Source: an uncultured Clostridia bacterium
GTDB lineage: Bacteria; Bacillota; Clostridia; Christensenellales; Borkfalkiaceae
Direction of reading: 5' to 3'
DNA length: 38,439 bases
Assembly: GCA_947627955.1 (NCBI GenBank)
Contig: CANQXZ010000012.1
Coordinates: 1 to 38,439, forward strand
Below, piece after piece: positions 1 through 10,229 of this stretch. The position numbers and the translations under genes were made by a program. The first letter of the stretch is position 1; every line of letters begins with the position of its first letter. The notes under the pieces are model-generated. The model was given only the letters and a program-made list of their open reading frames with translations. It did no database searches and was not told the origin of the DNA.

Positions 1-2
1 AC

Positions 3-710
3 CTCCACGCGGGGGCGGGCGGCACGGAGGCGTGCGATTGGACGCAGATGCTCTACCGCATGTACTGCCGCTATTGCGAACAGCAGGGCTTCAAGGTTAC
101 AGAGCTCGACTGCGAGGACGGCGACGAGGCGGGTCTCAAGAGCGTCAGCTTCAAGGTGGACGGCGAAAACGCATACGGCTTCCTCAAAGCCGAAAAGGGC
201 GTGCACAGATTGGTGCGCATTTCGCCCTTCGACTCCAACAAGCGCCGCCACACCTCGTTCGCGTCCCTCGAAGTAATGCCCGAGATAGACGACGAAAACG
301 AAGTGGAGATACGCGACGAGGACATAAGGATAGACGTATACCGCTCCTCGGGCGCGGGCGGGCAGAAGGTAAACAAGACCGAGACCGCCATCCGCATAAC
401 CCACTTCCCCACGGGGATAGTCGTTACCTGCCAGAACGAGAGGAGCCAGCTCCAGAACAAAGCCATGGCGTTCGAGTATCTCCGCGCCAAGCTCGTCGAA
501 AGGCAGATAGCCGAGCGCGAGGCGGCGGACGCCGAGCTCAAAGGCGAGATAAAGAAGATAGAGTGGGGCAGCCAGATACGCTCGTACGTGTTCTGCCCTT
601 ACACCCTCGTCAAAGACCACAGAACGGGCTATGAAAACAGCAACGTGCAGGCGGTCATGGACGGGGATATACAGGGATTCATAATAGACTACCTCAAAAA
701 GACTGTTTAA
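3..710 (+). CDS. prfB: Peptide chain release factor 2 (5' end outside the window)
   Basis: This is the C-terminal part of class I release factor RF2, which reads UGA and UAA stop codons and triggers peptidyl-tRNA hydrolysis in the ribosome. The reading frame is open from the first bases. It begins with [12 protein letters not shown], a conserved block at the start of the catalytic domain, so about the first third of the protein is missing. The catalytic GGQ loop is in [18 protein letters not shown], and the C-terminal block [10 protein letters not shown] is the RF2 rather than the RF1 version. The programmed frameshift usual near codon 25 of prfB, if present, lies outside the window. tsaD follows after 13 bases, probably in the same transcript. 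The lysine and KTE residues just after GGQ differ from the commoner GGQHVNTTDSA version but keep the catalytic glutamine. Confidence 0.95.
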   Translation, partial: LHAGAGGTEACDWTQMLYRMYCRYCEQQGFKVTELDCEDGDEAGLKSVSFKVDGENAYGFLKAEKGVHRLVRISPFDSNKRRHTSFASLEVMPEIDDENEVEIRDEDIRIDVYRSSGAGGQKVNKTETAIRITHFPTGIVVTCQNERSQLQNKAMAFEYLRAKLVERQIAEREAADAELKGEIKKIEWGSQIRSYVFCPYTLVKDHRTGYENSNVQAVMDGDIQGFIIDYLKKTV

Positions 711-723
711 GGCTGAAAACGTC

Positions 724-1761
724 ATGTACGATCCCCTGTCATTCAAGATAAAACCCTCTCCCGTGATACTCGGCATAGAGTCGAGCTGCGACGAAACCGC
801 CGCGGCTGTGGTGCGCGGGAGAGAACTTCTCTCTTCCGAGATAATTTCGTCTGCGGAAGAGCAGGCAAAGTACGGCGGCGTGGTGCCCGAGATAGCTTCC
901 CGCGCGCACATCGACGCCGTGGACGAAGTGGTGAAGCGCGCCCTTGCGGGGGCGGGCGTTTCCGCGGACGGGATAGACGGCGTAGCCGTGACTTACGGCG
1001 CGGGGCTGCTCGGCGCGCTTTTGGTGGGGCTGTCCTTTGCAAAGGGGCTCGCCTACTCTCTCGGCGTTCCCCTGATAGGCGTAAACCACATAAGGGGGCA
1101 CCTTGCCGCGGCATATCTTTCCGACCCCGATTTAAAGCCGCCCTATATCACACTGCTCGCGAGCGGCGGGCATACGGCTATACTCTACACAAAGAGCGCG
1201 CTCTCTTTCAAGACCCTCGCGGCTACGTGCGACGACGCCGCGGGCGAGGCGTTCGACAAGGTTGCGCGCGTGTTGGGGCTCCCTTACCCGGGAGGGGTGA
1301 ACGTGGAAAAGCTCGCCTTGGGCGGAAAGTGTTCCGTAAAGCTCCCCTCCGCGCTCGTCAGAAACGCAGAGAGGGCGCAATTTTCGTACAGCGGGCTCAA
1401 AACCGCGGTGATAAACGCCGTCCACAACGCCGCCCAAAGGGGCGAAGAGCTCGCGCGGGAGGACATAGCCTGTTCCTTCCAGCATTCCGCGGTGGATGCC
1501 CTCGTCAAAAAGACGGTGGAGTTCGCCGTGGCGTACGGCGCGGATACCGTTACGGCGGGAGGGGGCGTCGCGGCGAACGGATATCTGAGGGATTCCCTCT
1601 CGGCGCTCTGCCGAAAGGCGGGGATAAGGTGCATACTGCCCGAAAAGAAGTTCTGCACGGACAACGCCGCTATGATAGCGCAGGAAGGGCTCACGCAGTA
1701 CCTTGCGGGAAATTTTTCGCCCCTGTCGCTCAACGCGCGCGCGCAGATACCCCTCGGCTGA
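724..1761 (+). CDS. tsaD: tRNA N6-threonylcarbamoyladenosine transferase TsaD
   Basis: TsaD (Gcp/Kae1 family) transfers the threonylcarbamoyl group to A37 of ANN-decoding tRNAs, working with TsaB and TsaE in the cytoplasm. The 345-residue protein has the family's usual length. It opens with the ASKHA-fold phosphate loop in [12 protein letters not shown] and has the metal-binding histidines H122 and H126 in NHIRGH. The glycine-rich LASGGHTA and the C-terminal metal-binding aspartate in [12 protein letters not shown] are also present. The ATG at 724 is the only Met start before the conserved core; its ribosome site is weak (AAGG across the prfB stop), suggesting coupling to prfB. tsaB and tsaE are not in the window. 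This t6A modification matters in particular for AUA decoding, which this genome uses heavily. Confidence 0.95.
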   Translation: MYDPLSFKIKPSPVILGIESSCDETAAAVVRGRELLSSEIISSAEEQAKYGGVVPEIASRAHIDAVDEVVKRALAGAGVSADGIDGVAVTYGAGLLGALLVGLSFAKGLAYSLGVPLIGVNHIRGHLAAAYLSDPDLKPPYITLLASGGHTAILYTKSALSFKTLAATCDDAAGEAFDKVARVLGLPYPGGVNVEKLALGGKCSVKLPSALVRNAERAQFSYSGLKTAVINAVHNAAQRGEELAREDIACSFQHSAVDALVKKTVEFAVAYGADTVTAGGGVAANGYLRDSLSALCRKAGIRCILPEKKFCTDNAAMIAQEGLTQYLAGNFSPLSLNARAQIPLG

Positions 1762-1811
1762 CCGCCCCGCGCCGCGGGCTGAAAATTTCGGCGCGAAAGG
1801 CGCAAAAAGTG

Positions 1812-1840
1812 TTGACAGGCGGGCGGCGGTCTGTTATAAT
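1812..1840 (+). promoter_or_regulatory. Sigma-A promoter of rpsU
   Basis: TTGACA (1812-1817), a 17-base spacer and TATAAT (1835-1840) match the vegetative consensus at all 12 positions. TG at 1832-1833 adds an extended -10 element. Start of transcription is expected near 1847, leaving a leader of about 54 bases to the rpsU ATG. Such a strong promoter fits a ribosomal protein gene. Confidence 0.92.
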
Positions 1841-1900
1841 TTAAAGGCTTTCCCGCTCAGAGGGAAAAATAAGTGCGTAAGGCGAAGGAGGGTTGTGGAT

Positions 1901-2077
1901 ATGTCGACCATAAGAGTGGGTGAAAACGAGACGGTGGAGAGCGCTCTCCGCAGGTTCAAGAGAAAGTGCTCCCGCGACGGTATAATCGGCGACCTCCGCA
2001 AGAAGGAGTTTTATGAATCGCCTTCCGTCAAGAGGCGCAAGAAAGCCGAAGCGGCGAGAAAGAGAAGCAAGAATTGA
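1901..2077 (+). CDS. rpsU: 30S ribosomal protein S21 (bS21)
   Basis: bS21 is a small basic protein of the 30S platform near the anti-Shine-Dalgarno end of 16S rRNA. The 58-residue product begins [20 protein letters not shown], the typical S21 N-terminus, and ends in a lysine- and arginine-rich tail ([16 protein letters not shown]). The start is fixed by a strong ribosome site, AAGGAGGG at 1885-1892, eight bases before the ATG. A longer frame opens upstream at 1703 but has no family similarity, so it is not used. The gene sits between a consensus promoter and a hairpin terminator and is probably transcribed mainly on its own. Confidence 0.95.
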   Translation: MSTIRVGENETVESALRRFKRKCSRDGIIGDLRKKEFYESPSVKRRKKAEAARKRSKN

Positions 2078-2089
2078 CCTATGAGGTTC

Positions 2090-2126
2090 GTTGCACAAAA
2101 GATTTTGTGCGGCGGACTTTTTTCTT
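2090..2126 (+). terminator. Rho-independent terminator after rpsU
   Basis: GCACAAAA (2093-2100) pairs with TTTTGTGC (2103-2110). The stem is extended by GTT/GGC pairs, partly wobble, and is followed by six T residues from 2118. The tight loop and the four-base gap before the T run make it a moderate terminator, perhaps allowing read-through into the next gene. Confidence 0.6.
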
Positions 2127-2166
2127 TATGGAAAATGTCGTATTATGGGGAATCGCGGGTGTAATC

Positions 2167-2544
2167 ATGGAAGATTTGAAATTGATGGCGCGCGCCGCCA
2201 AGCGCCGCCTCAAAACGGATTTTTGGGGAAACTGCAAGAGGAATTTCGATAAAAACGCGAGCGAAGCCAAGGAGATGGGGATAAGCGAGATAAAGGTGAA
2301 GTCGTCCATGAAGGGCAGGGTAAAGAGCGCCATACGCGGCGAAAAGCAGGACGAGTTCTATCTCAGGGTAAAAAAGCTCCTCGACGAAGAGGGGGAAGTT
2401 TACGATGCGATCGGCAGGCTCACCGACAGGGAATATTACGAGACGCTCTCATACGAGGAAAAGCAGCGCTATACCCTCGATCTGTCCAACCGCTACCTCG
2501 CCGCGCTCCAAAAATACAAAAAGGAGAAGGAACTCGGGTTCTGA
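2167..2544 (+). CDS. Small helical protein of unknown function
   Basis: I do not recognise this 125-residue protein. It is highly charged and predicted to be almost wholly helical, with no membrane segment, signal peptide or cysteine cluster; a single Cys sits near residue 18. The N-terminal half is basic (MARAAKRRLK, SSMKGRVKSAIRGEKQ) and the C-terminal half acidic to mixed (LLDEEGEVYDAIGRLTDRE). The ATG at 2167 is chosen because GGGTG lies five bases upstream; longer in-frame options at 2074 and 2128 overlap the rpsU terminator. In Bacillus rpsU is followed by yqeY, but this sequence lacks the YqeY signature. A TATTAT box at 2141 may give it its own weak promoter. It is a real gene by its codon use, which matches its neighbours (ATA, CTC, AAG), and by a strong terminator just after it. 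Confidence 0.75.
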   Translation: MEDLKLMARAAKRRLKTDFWGNCKRNFDKNASEAKEMGISEIKVKSSMKGRVKSAIRGEKQDEFYLRVKKLLDEEGEVYDAIGRLTDREYYETLSYEEKQRYTLDLSNRYLAALQKYKKEKELGF

Positions 2545-2566
2545 GGCAAGCTCGCCCTGACAGGGC

Positions 2567-2598
2567 GCGGCGGCGCAAATGCGCGCGCCGCTTTTTTT
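2567..2598 (+). terminator. Rho-independent terminator
   Basis: A GC-only stem of ten pairs with one bulged G (2567-2576 with 2581-2591) closes a four-base AAAT loop and is followed by seven T residues (2592-2598). It ends the rpsU-side transcript just before the pcrA promoter. Confidence 0.85.
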
Positions 2599-2613
2599 AT
2601 GCCGCGTATTTAA

Positions 2614-2642
2614 TTGAATTTTATATGCCGCTGTGATATAAT
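2614..2642 (+). promoter_or_regulatory. Promoter of pcrA with leaderless geometry
   Basis: TTGAAT (2614-2619), a 17-base spacer and a perfect TATAAT (2637-2642) preceded by TGA form an extended -10 promoter. Only six bases (AAAGGC) separate the -10 box from the pcrA ATG at 2649, so the predicted first transcribed base is at or next to the start codon. This would make the mRNA leaderless. Confidence 0.8.
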
Positions 2643-2648
2643 AAAGGC

Positions 2649-4880
2649 ATGGATGCCATGCTTTCACAACTCAACGAAGAACAGATAAAACCCGTCCTCG
2701 ACACCGAGGGCGCCGTTTTAGTGCTCGCGGGGGCGGGCAGCGGCAAGACCCGCGTGCTCACGAGCCGCATAGCGCACATTTTAAAAGAGGGCAAAGCCAC
2801 CCTCTCCCAGATACTCGCAATAACGTTCACCAACAAAGCCGCAAACGAGATGAAAGAGCGCATTTTCGGCGCGATAGGCGAGGGCGACGGAAAGTGGATA
2901 TGCACTATCCACTCCATGTGCGTGAAGATACTGCGTGAATTTGCCGACCGCGCGGGGCTCAAGAGCAATTTTTCCATATACTCCGACGCCGAGCGCAACA
3001 ACGTGATAAAGCGGGTGTTCAAGGACCTCGGTTTCAACAACGAAGAGCTGCTGAAAGCCGCAAAATACCACATAGGCAACGCCAAGATGCTCGGGCTCGA
3101 CCCCGACCAATACGGCAGAAAGTTCAGATACGAGCGCGGCATGGACGATATCGTCGTGGCGTACGAAAAGTACAACTTATATTTAAAGGAGAACAACGCG
3201 CTCGACTTCGACGACCTGCTTTTGGAGACTCTCCGCCTTCTGAGGCGGGACGGCGAAACGCTGTCCTATCTTTCGGACAAGTTCCGCTATATCCACATAG
3301 ACGAGTTTCAGGACATAAACTCCGTGCAGTACAACATAATCAAGCTCCTCGCCTCGGCGCACGGCAACATCTTCGCCGTGGGCGACGACGACCAGTCCAT
3401 CTACGGCTGGCGTGGGGCGGAAATAGGCAACATACTTAGCTTCGACTCCGATTTCCCGGGCGCAAAGGTGTATAAGCTGGAGAGGAACTACCGCTCCACG
3501 GGCAATATCTTAAAGCTCGCCAACGCGATAATAAAGAACAACAGGTCCCGCCGCGGCAAGGTGCTGTGGACGGACGTGGGGGAGGGAGTTCCCCCCGAAT
3601 ACTATAATGCGGAAGAGGAGACGGGCGAGGCGCTGTACGCCGCGCGCAGGATAGCCGACGGCGTGCGTGCGGGCGGCAGATATTCGGACTACGCCGTGCT
3701 CATGCGCATAAACGCCCTCACCCGCCCTTACGAGCAGGAATTCACCAAATACGGCATACCGTACAAGGTATTCGGCGGCTTCAAGTTCTTCGAGAGGAAG
3801 GAGATAAAGGACATACTCGCCTATCTGCGCCTCATCTCTAATCCGTTCGACAGCGAGGCGGCGGAAAGGATAATAAACGTCCCCCGCCGCGGTATCGGCG
3901 GCAAGACGCTCGAAGCGATGTATTACTACGCCGCAAGTTACGGCTTTTCCCTCTTCGACGCGGCGGTAGACGCCGAAAAATTGCCCATAACAAAGGGCGC
4001 AAAGCAGGCGCTTACGGACTTCGCCGCCTTGATAAAGGGGCTGATAATCGGTTCCGTGCAGTCCCCCGTCGCCCAGCTCGTGCGCGACGTGATAACCCTC
4101 GCCGATCTGCGCTCCGCTTACGACGACGGCACAGCCGAGGGCGACGGCAAGCTCGCCAACCTCGACGAATACGTCGCCTCGGTGGACGACTTCTGCCGCC
4201 TCAACCCCGACGCCACTCTCGACGAATACCTCAATCAGGTAACTCTCTCGTCCGATACGGACGAGATGGACGACGGCGACTACGTCACGCTCGCCACGAT
4301 CCACGCCGTCAAGGGGCTGGAATTCCCCGTCGTCTTTTTATGCGGGCTTGAGGACGGCATAATGCCCTCTTCCCGCGCGGAAGAGGAGGGGGATGGCTTA
4401 GAGGAGGAGAGGCGGCTCATGTACGTCGCCATCACCCGCGCCGAAAAGATGCTCTACCTCACCCGCTCCAAGTCCCGCTATCTCTACGGGCGGCGTTCCC
4501 TCACCCAGCCCTCGCGGTTCATAGGCGAACTCGCCCCCGTGCTCGGGATAAATAGCGCGGGCTCCCGCCCGCAGGCGGAGAGGTTCGCAGGCTACCGCGA
4601 TACGGCTATGCACAGGCGCGCGCTCTACTCCGAGGAGGATAGCTACGGCGCCGCGCCGGAAAGCTCTTCGGCTTTCAGGGCGTTTTACGCCGCTCCAAAA
4701 AAGACCGACGGGGGCGGCGCGGGCAAGTACAGCGTGGGAATGCGGGTGAAGCACCCGAAATTCGGCGTCGGCATGGTAATAGCCCTCAAAAATAACGGCA
4801 ATACAGTAAACGTGGCTTTCGACGGTCAGGGGATAAAGGAACTCTCCGCCTCGATAGCCCCCCTCGAAATAATAAAATGA
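2649..4880 (+). CDS. pcrA: ATP-dependent 3'-5' DNA helicase PcrA/UvrD
   Basis: PcrA is the essential superfamily 1A helicase of Gram-positive bacteria, acting in excision repair, plasmid rolling-circle replication and clearing of RecA or RNA polymerase from DNA. All helicase motifs are present: Walker A GAGSGKT at residues 28-34, motif II DEFQD near 219, motif III VGDDDQSIYGWRGA, motif IV LERNYRSTGNIL, motif V TIHAVKGLEFPVVFL and motif VI RRLMYVAITRA. The C-terminus (about 690-743) carries the Tudor-like fold GMRVKHPKFGVGMV that contacts RNA polymerase in PcrA. At 743 residues it has normal length. The ATG at 2649 is six bases after a -10 box; the alternative Met at 2658 (MLSQLNEEQ) aligns equally well with relatives. 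ligA follows 15 bases downstream, the usual pcrA-ligA pair. Confidence 0.97.
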   Translation: MDAMLSQLNEEQIKPVLDTEGAVLVLAGAGSGKTRVLTSRIAHILKEGKATLSQILAITFTNKAANEMKERIFGAIGEGDGKWICTIHSMCVKILREFADRAGLKSNFSIYSDAERNNVIKRVFKDLGFNNEELLKAAKYHIGNAKMLGLDPDQYGRKFRYERGMDDIVVAYEKYNLYLKENNALDFDDLLLETLRLLRRDGETLSYLSDKFRYIHIDEFQDINSVQYNIIKLLASAHGNIFAVGDDDQSIYGWRGAEIGNILSFDSDFPGAKVYKLERNYRSTGNILKLANAIIKNNRSRRGKVLWTDVGEGVPPEYYNAEEETGEALYAARRIADGVRAGGRYSDYAVLMRINALTRPYEQEFTKYGIPYKVFGGFKFFERKEIKDILAYLRLISNPFDSEAAERIINVPRRGIGGKTLEAMYYYAASYGFSLFDAAVDAEKLPITKGAKQALTDFAALIKGLIIGSVQSPVAQLVRDVITLADLRSAYDDGTAEGDGKLANLDEYVASVDDFCRLNPDATLDEYLNQVTLSSDTDEMDDGDYVTLATIHAVKGLEFPVVFLCGLEDGIMPSSRAEEEGDGLEEERRLMYVAITRAEKMLYLTRSKSRYLYGRRSLTQPSRFIGELAPVLGINSAGSRPQAERFAGYRDTAMHRRALYSEEDSYGAAPESSSAFRAFYAAPKKTDGGGAGKYSVGMRVKHPKFGVGMVIALKNNGNTVNVAFDGQGIKELSASIAPLEIIK

Positions 4881-6833
<1,953 letters not shown>

Positions 6834-6850
6834 AACAGGCAAAAAAATAT

Positions 6851-6885
6851 CCGCCGACGCTTTCAAGCGTCGGCGGTCTTTATGT
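6851..6885. terminator. Bidirectional terminator between ligA and pgcA
   Basis: A perfect ten-pair stem (CCGCCGACGC at 6851-6860 with 6867-6876) closes a six-base loop. On the plus strand it is followed by TCTTTAT. On the minus strand it is followed by ATATTTTTTT, so it can serve both convergent genes and is stronger for pgcA. Confidence 0.88.
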
Positions 6886-6892
6886 GTTCGTA

Positions 6893-8623
6893 TTAAACGC
6901 CTATGAGTTTTTTGGCTGCCGCCTGCATCTTTTTGAGCGCTTCCTCCGCGTCGGACTTCTTCTGCATCTTTACGGAGAAGTATATCTTCAGCTTGGGCTC
7001 GGTGCCCGAGGGGCGCACGCAGATGAAGCTGCCGTTTTCGAGCTCGTAGTATACGCAGTTCGTGAGCGGCGAGCCTATCTCGCTCTTTTCGCCCGTGACT
7101 ACGTCCGTCTTTATGTTCTTGGAGTAGTCGCGCACCGCGGTCACCTTGTAGATGTCGAAGTGCGTAGCGGGGTGCACTTTCAGCCCGTCTACGACCTTAT
7201 TCATGTCGTCCATCGCGTGCAGACCCTTGAAGGGTATGGAGATATTGCAGTCGAGCACGTAGCCGTACGTCTCGTATATCTCCTGCAACCTCTGGTATAC
7301 CGTCTTGCCGACGGAGGTGTAATAGCACACCATCTCGGCGCAGAGCATGGATGCGACTACGGCGTCCTTGTCGCGCGCATGGGTGCCGCGGAGATATCCG
7401 CAGCTCTCCTCGAAGCCGAACACATAGGTGTAGGGATGAGGGCAGTCGGGCTGTTCCCAGAGCTTTATCTTTTCGCCTATGAACTTGAAGCCGACGGGCA
7501 CCTCGAAGAGCGTTACGCCGAACTTCTGGCAGATGGCTTTCGCCATGCCCGTCGTGACGAAGCTCTTCACGACGGCGGGATTTTCGGGCATCGTGCCCTC
7601 TTCTTTCAGGCGGGTGAGAATGTAGTCAAGAAGGAGTATGCCCACCTGGTTGCCCGAGAGCGCCTCGAACTCGCCCTCGTTGTTCTTCACGGCTACGCCG
7701 AGGCGGTCGCTGTCGGGGTCGGTGCCGAACACTACCGTGGCGCCTATCGCTTCGGCATACTTTATGCCCATGGAGAGCGTCTCCTTGAATTCGGGATTGG
7801 GCACTTCCACGGTGGAAAAATCCGTGTCCTTTTTGGTCTGCTCTTCCACGACCGTGGCGTTTATGCCTATCTTTTTGAGAATGGTCGTCACGGGGATATA
7901 TCCCGAGCCGTGCACTGGCGTATACACGAGTTTGAGGTCCTTGCCGTACTTTTTGATCGCCTGTCTGGAGATCGTCAGCTTTTCAAGCTCGTCGTAGTAC
8001 TTCTTGTCCACCTTGTCGGAGATGATCTTTATGTACTTCTTTTTCTGTTCCTCGGTGGGGGAGGGCGTTCCGAGATAGTCGTCTATCTTCTTTATGAACC
8101 CTACTACCACGTCGGTGTCCTCGGGGCTCATCTGCGCGCCGTCCGCGCCGTAAACTTTATATCCGTTGTACTGTTTGGGGTTGTGCGAAGCCGTCACCAT
8201 TATGCCAGCGTAGGCGTTCAGCTCTCTCACCGCAAAGGAGAGCATGGGAACGGGGTGCTCCATGGGGTAGAGGTGGGCGTAAATGCCGTTTGCGGCGAGC
8301 ACTTCCGCCGCGGCTTCGGCAAATTCGTCGCTTTTGAGGCGGGTATCGTACGAGATCGCAACGCCGCGCTCCATCGCCTCGGCGCCCCTCGTCTTTATGA
8401 ATTCGGAAAGCCCCTGCGTGGCACGGCGCACGGTGTAAACGTTCATCATGTTCGTGCCGAAGCCGATTATCCCGCGCATTCCGGCGGTGCCGAATGCGAG
8501 TTCCGCGCCGAAGCGGTACTCTATATCCTCGTTGTTGCCCTTAACGCTTTCCAGCTCGGCTCTCGCTTCCGCGCTCAAACGGCCGTCCGCCAGCCATTTT
8601 TTATAGGTGTCAATATAACTCAT
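6893..8623 (-). CDS. pgcA: Alpha-phosphoglucomutase (phosphohexose mutase)
   Basis: This enzyme interconverts glucose 1-phosphate and glucose 6-phosphate, feeding UDP-glucose, cell wall glycolipid and glycogen synthesis. It matches the Firmicute PgcA type of the alpha-D-phosphohexomutase superfamily, with four domains. The active-site phosphoserine is in VTASHNP, the metal-binding loop is GTDPDSDRLG, the sugar-binding loop is GFEESCGY and the phosphate-binding loop is RPSGTEPKLK. Two Met codons lie in tandem behind a perfect AAGGAGG (complement of 8629-8635). The second, at 8623, has the better five-base spacing and is chosen, giving 576 residues. It is transcribed alone, bounded by a terminator on each side. 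Phosphomannomutase activity cannot be excluded from sequence. Confidence 0.93.
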   Translation of the reverse strand: MSYIDTYKKWLADGRLSAEARAELESVKGNNEDIEYRFGAELAFGTAGMRGIIGFGTNMMNVYTVRRATQGLSEFIKTRGAEAMERGVAISYDTRLKSDEFAEAAAEVLAANGIYAHLYPMEHPVPMLSFAVRELNAYAGIMVTASHNPKQYNGYKVYGADGAQMSPEDTDVVVGFIKKIDDYLGTPSPTEEQKKKYIKIISDKVDKKYYDELEKLTISRQAIKKYGKDLKLVYTPVHGSGYIPVTTILKKIGINATVVEEQTKKDTDFSTVEVPNPEFKETLSMGIKYAEAIGATVVFGTDPDSDRLGVAVKNNEGEFEALSGNQVGILLLDYILTRLKEEGTMPENPAVVKSFVTTGMAKAICQKFGVTLFEVPVGFKFIGEKIKLWEQPDCPHPYTYVFGFEESCGYLRGTHARDKDAVVASMLCAEMVCYYTSVGKTVYQRLQEIYETYGYVLDCNISIPFKGLHAMDDMNKVVDGLKVHPATHFDIYKVTAVRDYSKNIKTDVVTGEKSEIGSPLTNCVYYELENGSFICVRPSGTEPKLKIYFSVKMQKKSDAEEALKKMQAAAKKLIGV

Positions 8624-8683
8624 CATGTCCTCCTTGTTTATATAATAGCGGCTTGTCTCCACTTTATACCTAAATAATTATAT

Positions 8684-8713
8684 AAAAAAATTCCCCCCTT
8701 GTAAAGGGGGAAA
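8684..8713 (-). terminator. Terminator of the rdgB operon
   Basis: Read on the minus strand, TTTCCCCCTT pairs with AAGGGGGGAA around a three-base loop (8691-8713), with one bulged residue. Seven T residues follow (complement of 8684-8690). It lies downstream of the membrane protein gene ending at 8767 and just upstream of pgcA. Confidence 0.88.
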
Positions 8714-8766
8714 CGGAAAAAACTTTGTCCTGCGCTCCAAAAATTTGTGATTTTTTCGGACGGACG

Positions 8767-9750
8767 TCAGGGGTTCACGTCGTCGCCGTTGCCCGCAAAA
8801 AACTGTTCGCGTGTCATAACGCTCTCCTTGTCGGGCTTTATTATCGTGTTCTTGTCCACGAAATAGCGTATTTCCTCCCTGTCGTAGTACGTCACCATCT
8901 CGAAACTGATTATCATGACGTAGCTCGCGGGCACGGTCAGAAGTATCCCCACGCCGAAGGTGAAGAGGAACGCCGCCACGTTCAAGGCGAGAATGATAAG
9001 TATCAGCACTATGAAGTTGGAGTAGATGTTTATCGTGTTCTTGCCCTTGCGGGAAAAGGAGTACTTTATCGCCCCTTTCTGCCCCTTTCTGCCGCGGATG
9101 AGCGCGGGGAGCCAATCGGAGGTAAAGGTCATTTTAAGCGCTATCGCCATGATCAATAGCAGGGTGAATATGAACACGCATATGAGCGCCATTCCCCCTA
9201 TATGCGACACCAAAAGGTACAGCACCGCAAGCAGCAGCGCGCATACCAGAATGTCGTACAGTATGGAGAGGGGCACATATATGATGTTATACAGGGCTGC
9301 CTCTTTGAGATGGCTTATCATGGTCCCGAGGAAGGGGAGCTTTGCGCGGAGAGCCATCTTGTCGTTAATTAGCACGGCTGTGGTGTAGTTGCCCAGCCCC
9401 GCGAACCACTTCTCGACGATGTACAAAAAGAGCAATAGAAGTCCGCACAGCGTTATCTGCACGGCGCGCTCTTTTAAGAGTACAGCCACCCTGTCGTAGG
9501 CTCTTTTCACCGATTCGATAAGGCTCTTTATGTCGGAGAATTCGCCGTTCAGCATGTTTTTCGTGTAATTGCGCAGGCTCTCCATGAGCGCCGTCAGCTC
9601 CTCCGAATTTATGAAGGAGTGGACGAACGGGTAGAGGCAGGTCGTGCCTATTATCGCCGCCACTACGAGTATGGTCAGCCTGTACAGAAGTTGCTTGTAT
9701 GTGACCGAAAAATTGTCCACGAATACGTGGAATGCGTGTTTGAATTTCAT
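8767..9750 (-). CDS. Integral membrane protein of unknown function
   Basis: The 327-residue product has about six hydrophobic segments. One is near the N-terminus (LTILVVAAIIGTTCLYPFV). A soluble loop of some 70 residues follows, then ITLCGLLLLFLYIV, a paired set around ILYDILVCALLLAVLYLLV and ALICVFIFTLLLIMAIAL, and a last pair around NFIVLILIILALNVAAFLF. The C-terminal tail of about 45 residues is charged and probably cytoplasmic. I do not recognise a family. The start codon overlaps the stop of the phosphoesterase gene as ATGA, with AGAGGA seven bases upstream, so translation is coupled. The frame stays open far upstream (to 10152), but that part is a shadow of the phosphoesterase gene. 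A role linked to nucleotide clean-up is possible from context only. Confidence 0.8.
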   Translation of the reverse strand: MKFKHAFHVFVDNFSVTYKQLLYRLTILVVAAIIGTTCLYPFVHSFINSEELTALMESLRNYTKNMLNGEFSDIKSLIESVKRAYDRVAVLLKERAVQITLCGLLLLFLYIVEKWFAGLGNYTTAVLINDKMALRAKLPFLGTMISHLKEAALYNIIYVPLSILYDILVCALLLAVLYLLVSHIGGMALICVFIFTLLLIMAIALKMTFTSDWLPALIRGRKGQKGAIKYSFSRKGKNTINIYSNFIVLILIILALNVAAFLFTFGVGILLTVPASYVMIISFEMVTYYDREEIRYFVDKNTIIKPDKESVMTREQFFAGNGDDVNP

Positions 9751-10229
9751 ACGTTCCTCTCGTCGGGGTACACGATTTTCGGTACCGCCTTGTCTTTGTT
9801 TATCACAAGATAGCAATAGCTCTTTTCGGAATACCGCGAAAGCGAGCCGGGGTTTATTATCAGAACGCCGTCCTTTTCGCTCTCCTCTGCCCTGTGGGTG
9901 TGCCCGTAAAGGGCGACCCCGCAGCCGAGGGACGCGGCGCGCGCGCACAATCTGTCCGTGCCCGTTTTCACCGAATAGCGGTGCCCGTGGCAGGCGAAGA
10001 TCTTCACGCCCTCTATCTCTATCACCGCCTCGTCCTCGCCGAGCTGCACAGGATCGCAATTGCCGTTCAAAACGTGCGTCTTGCGGGGGAAGAGCGATCT
10101 TATGAACGCCCCGTCGCCCGATGTGTCGCCGAGGTGGATTATCCTGTCGCATTCGCGCATGAGGGGGAAGAGCCCCTGTATGCCGCCGCGGTTTCCGTGC
10201 GTGTCGGACAGCACCAGAACGGTAGTCAT
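9747..10229 (-). CDS. YfcE/MJ0936-type metallophosphoesterase
   Basis: A small calcineurin-like phosphoesterase of 160 residues, the usual size for the YfcE/YsnB family, which hydrolyse phosphodiesters or cyclic nucleotides with two divalent metals. All metal-binding blocks are visible: SDTHGN at residues 8-13, HLGD, LNGNCD, FACHGH and YGHTHRAE. Both ends overlap neighbours by four bases in ATGA junctions: its ATG overlaps the rdgB stop, and its stop overlaps the start of the membrane protein. This gives a tightly coupled three-gene unit. In many Firmicutes a YsnB-like phosphoesterase directly follows the rdgB homologue, so the pairing is conserved. The physiological substrate is not known. 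Confidence 0.92.
   Translation of the reverse strand: MTTVLVLSDTHGNRGGIQGLFPLMRECDRIIHLGDTSGDGAFIRSLFPRKTHVLNGNCDPVQLGEDEAVIEIEGVKIFACHGHRYSVKTGTDRLCARAASLGCGVALYGHTHRAEESEKDGVLIINPGSLSRYSEKSYCYLVINKDKAVPKIVYPDERNV

Noticed and set aside
9751-10152. Upstream extension of the membrane protein frame to 10152
   Set aside because: The added residues are arginine-rich shadow sequence of the phosphoesterase gene. The ATGA overlap and AGAGGA site fix the start at 9750.
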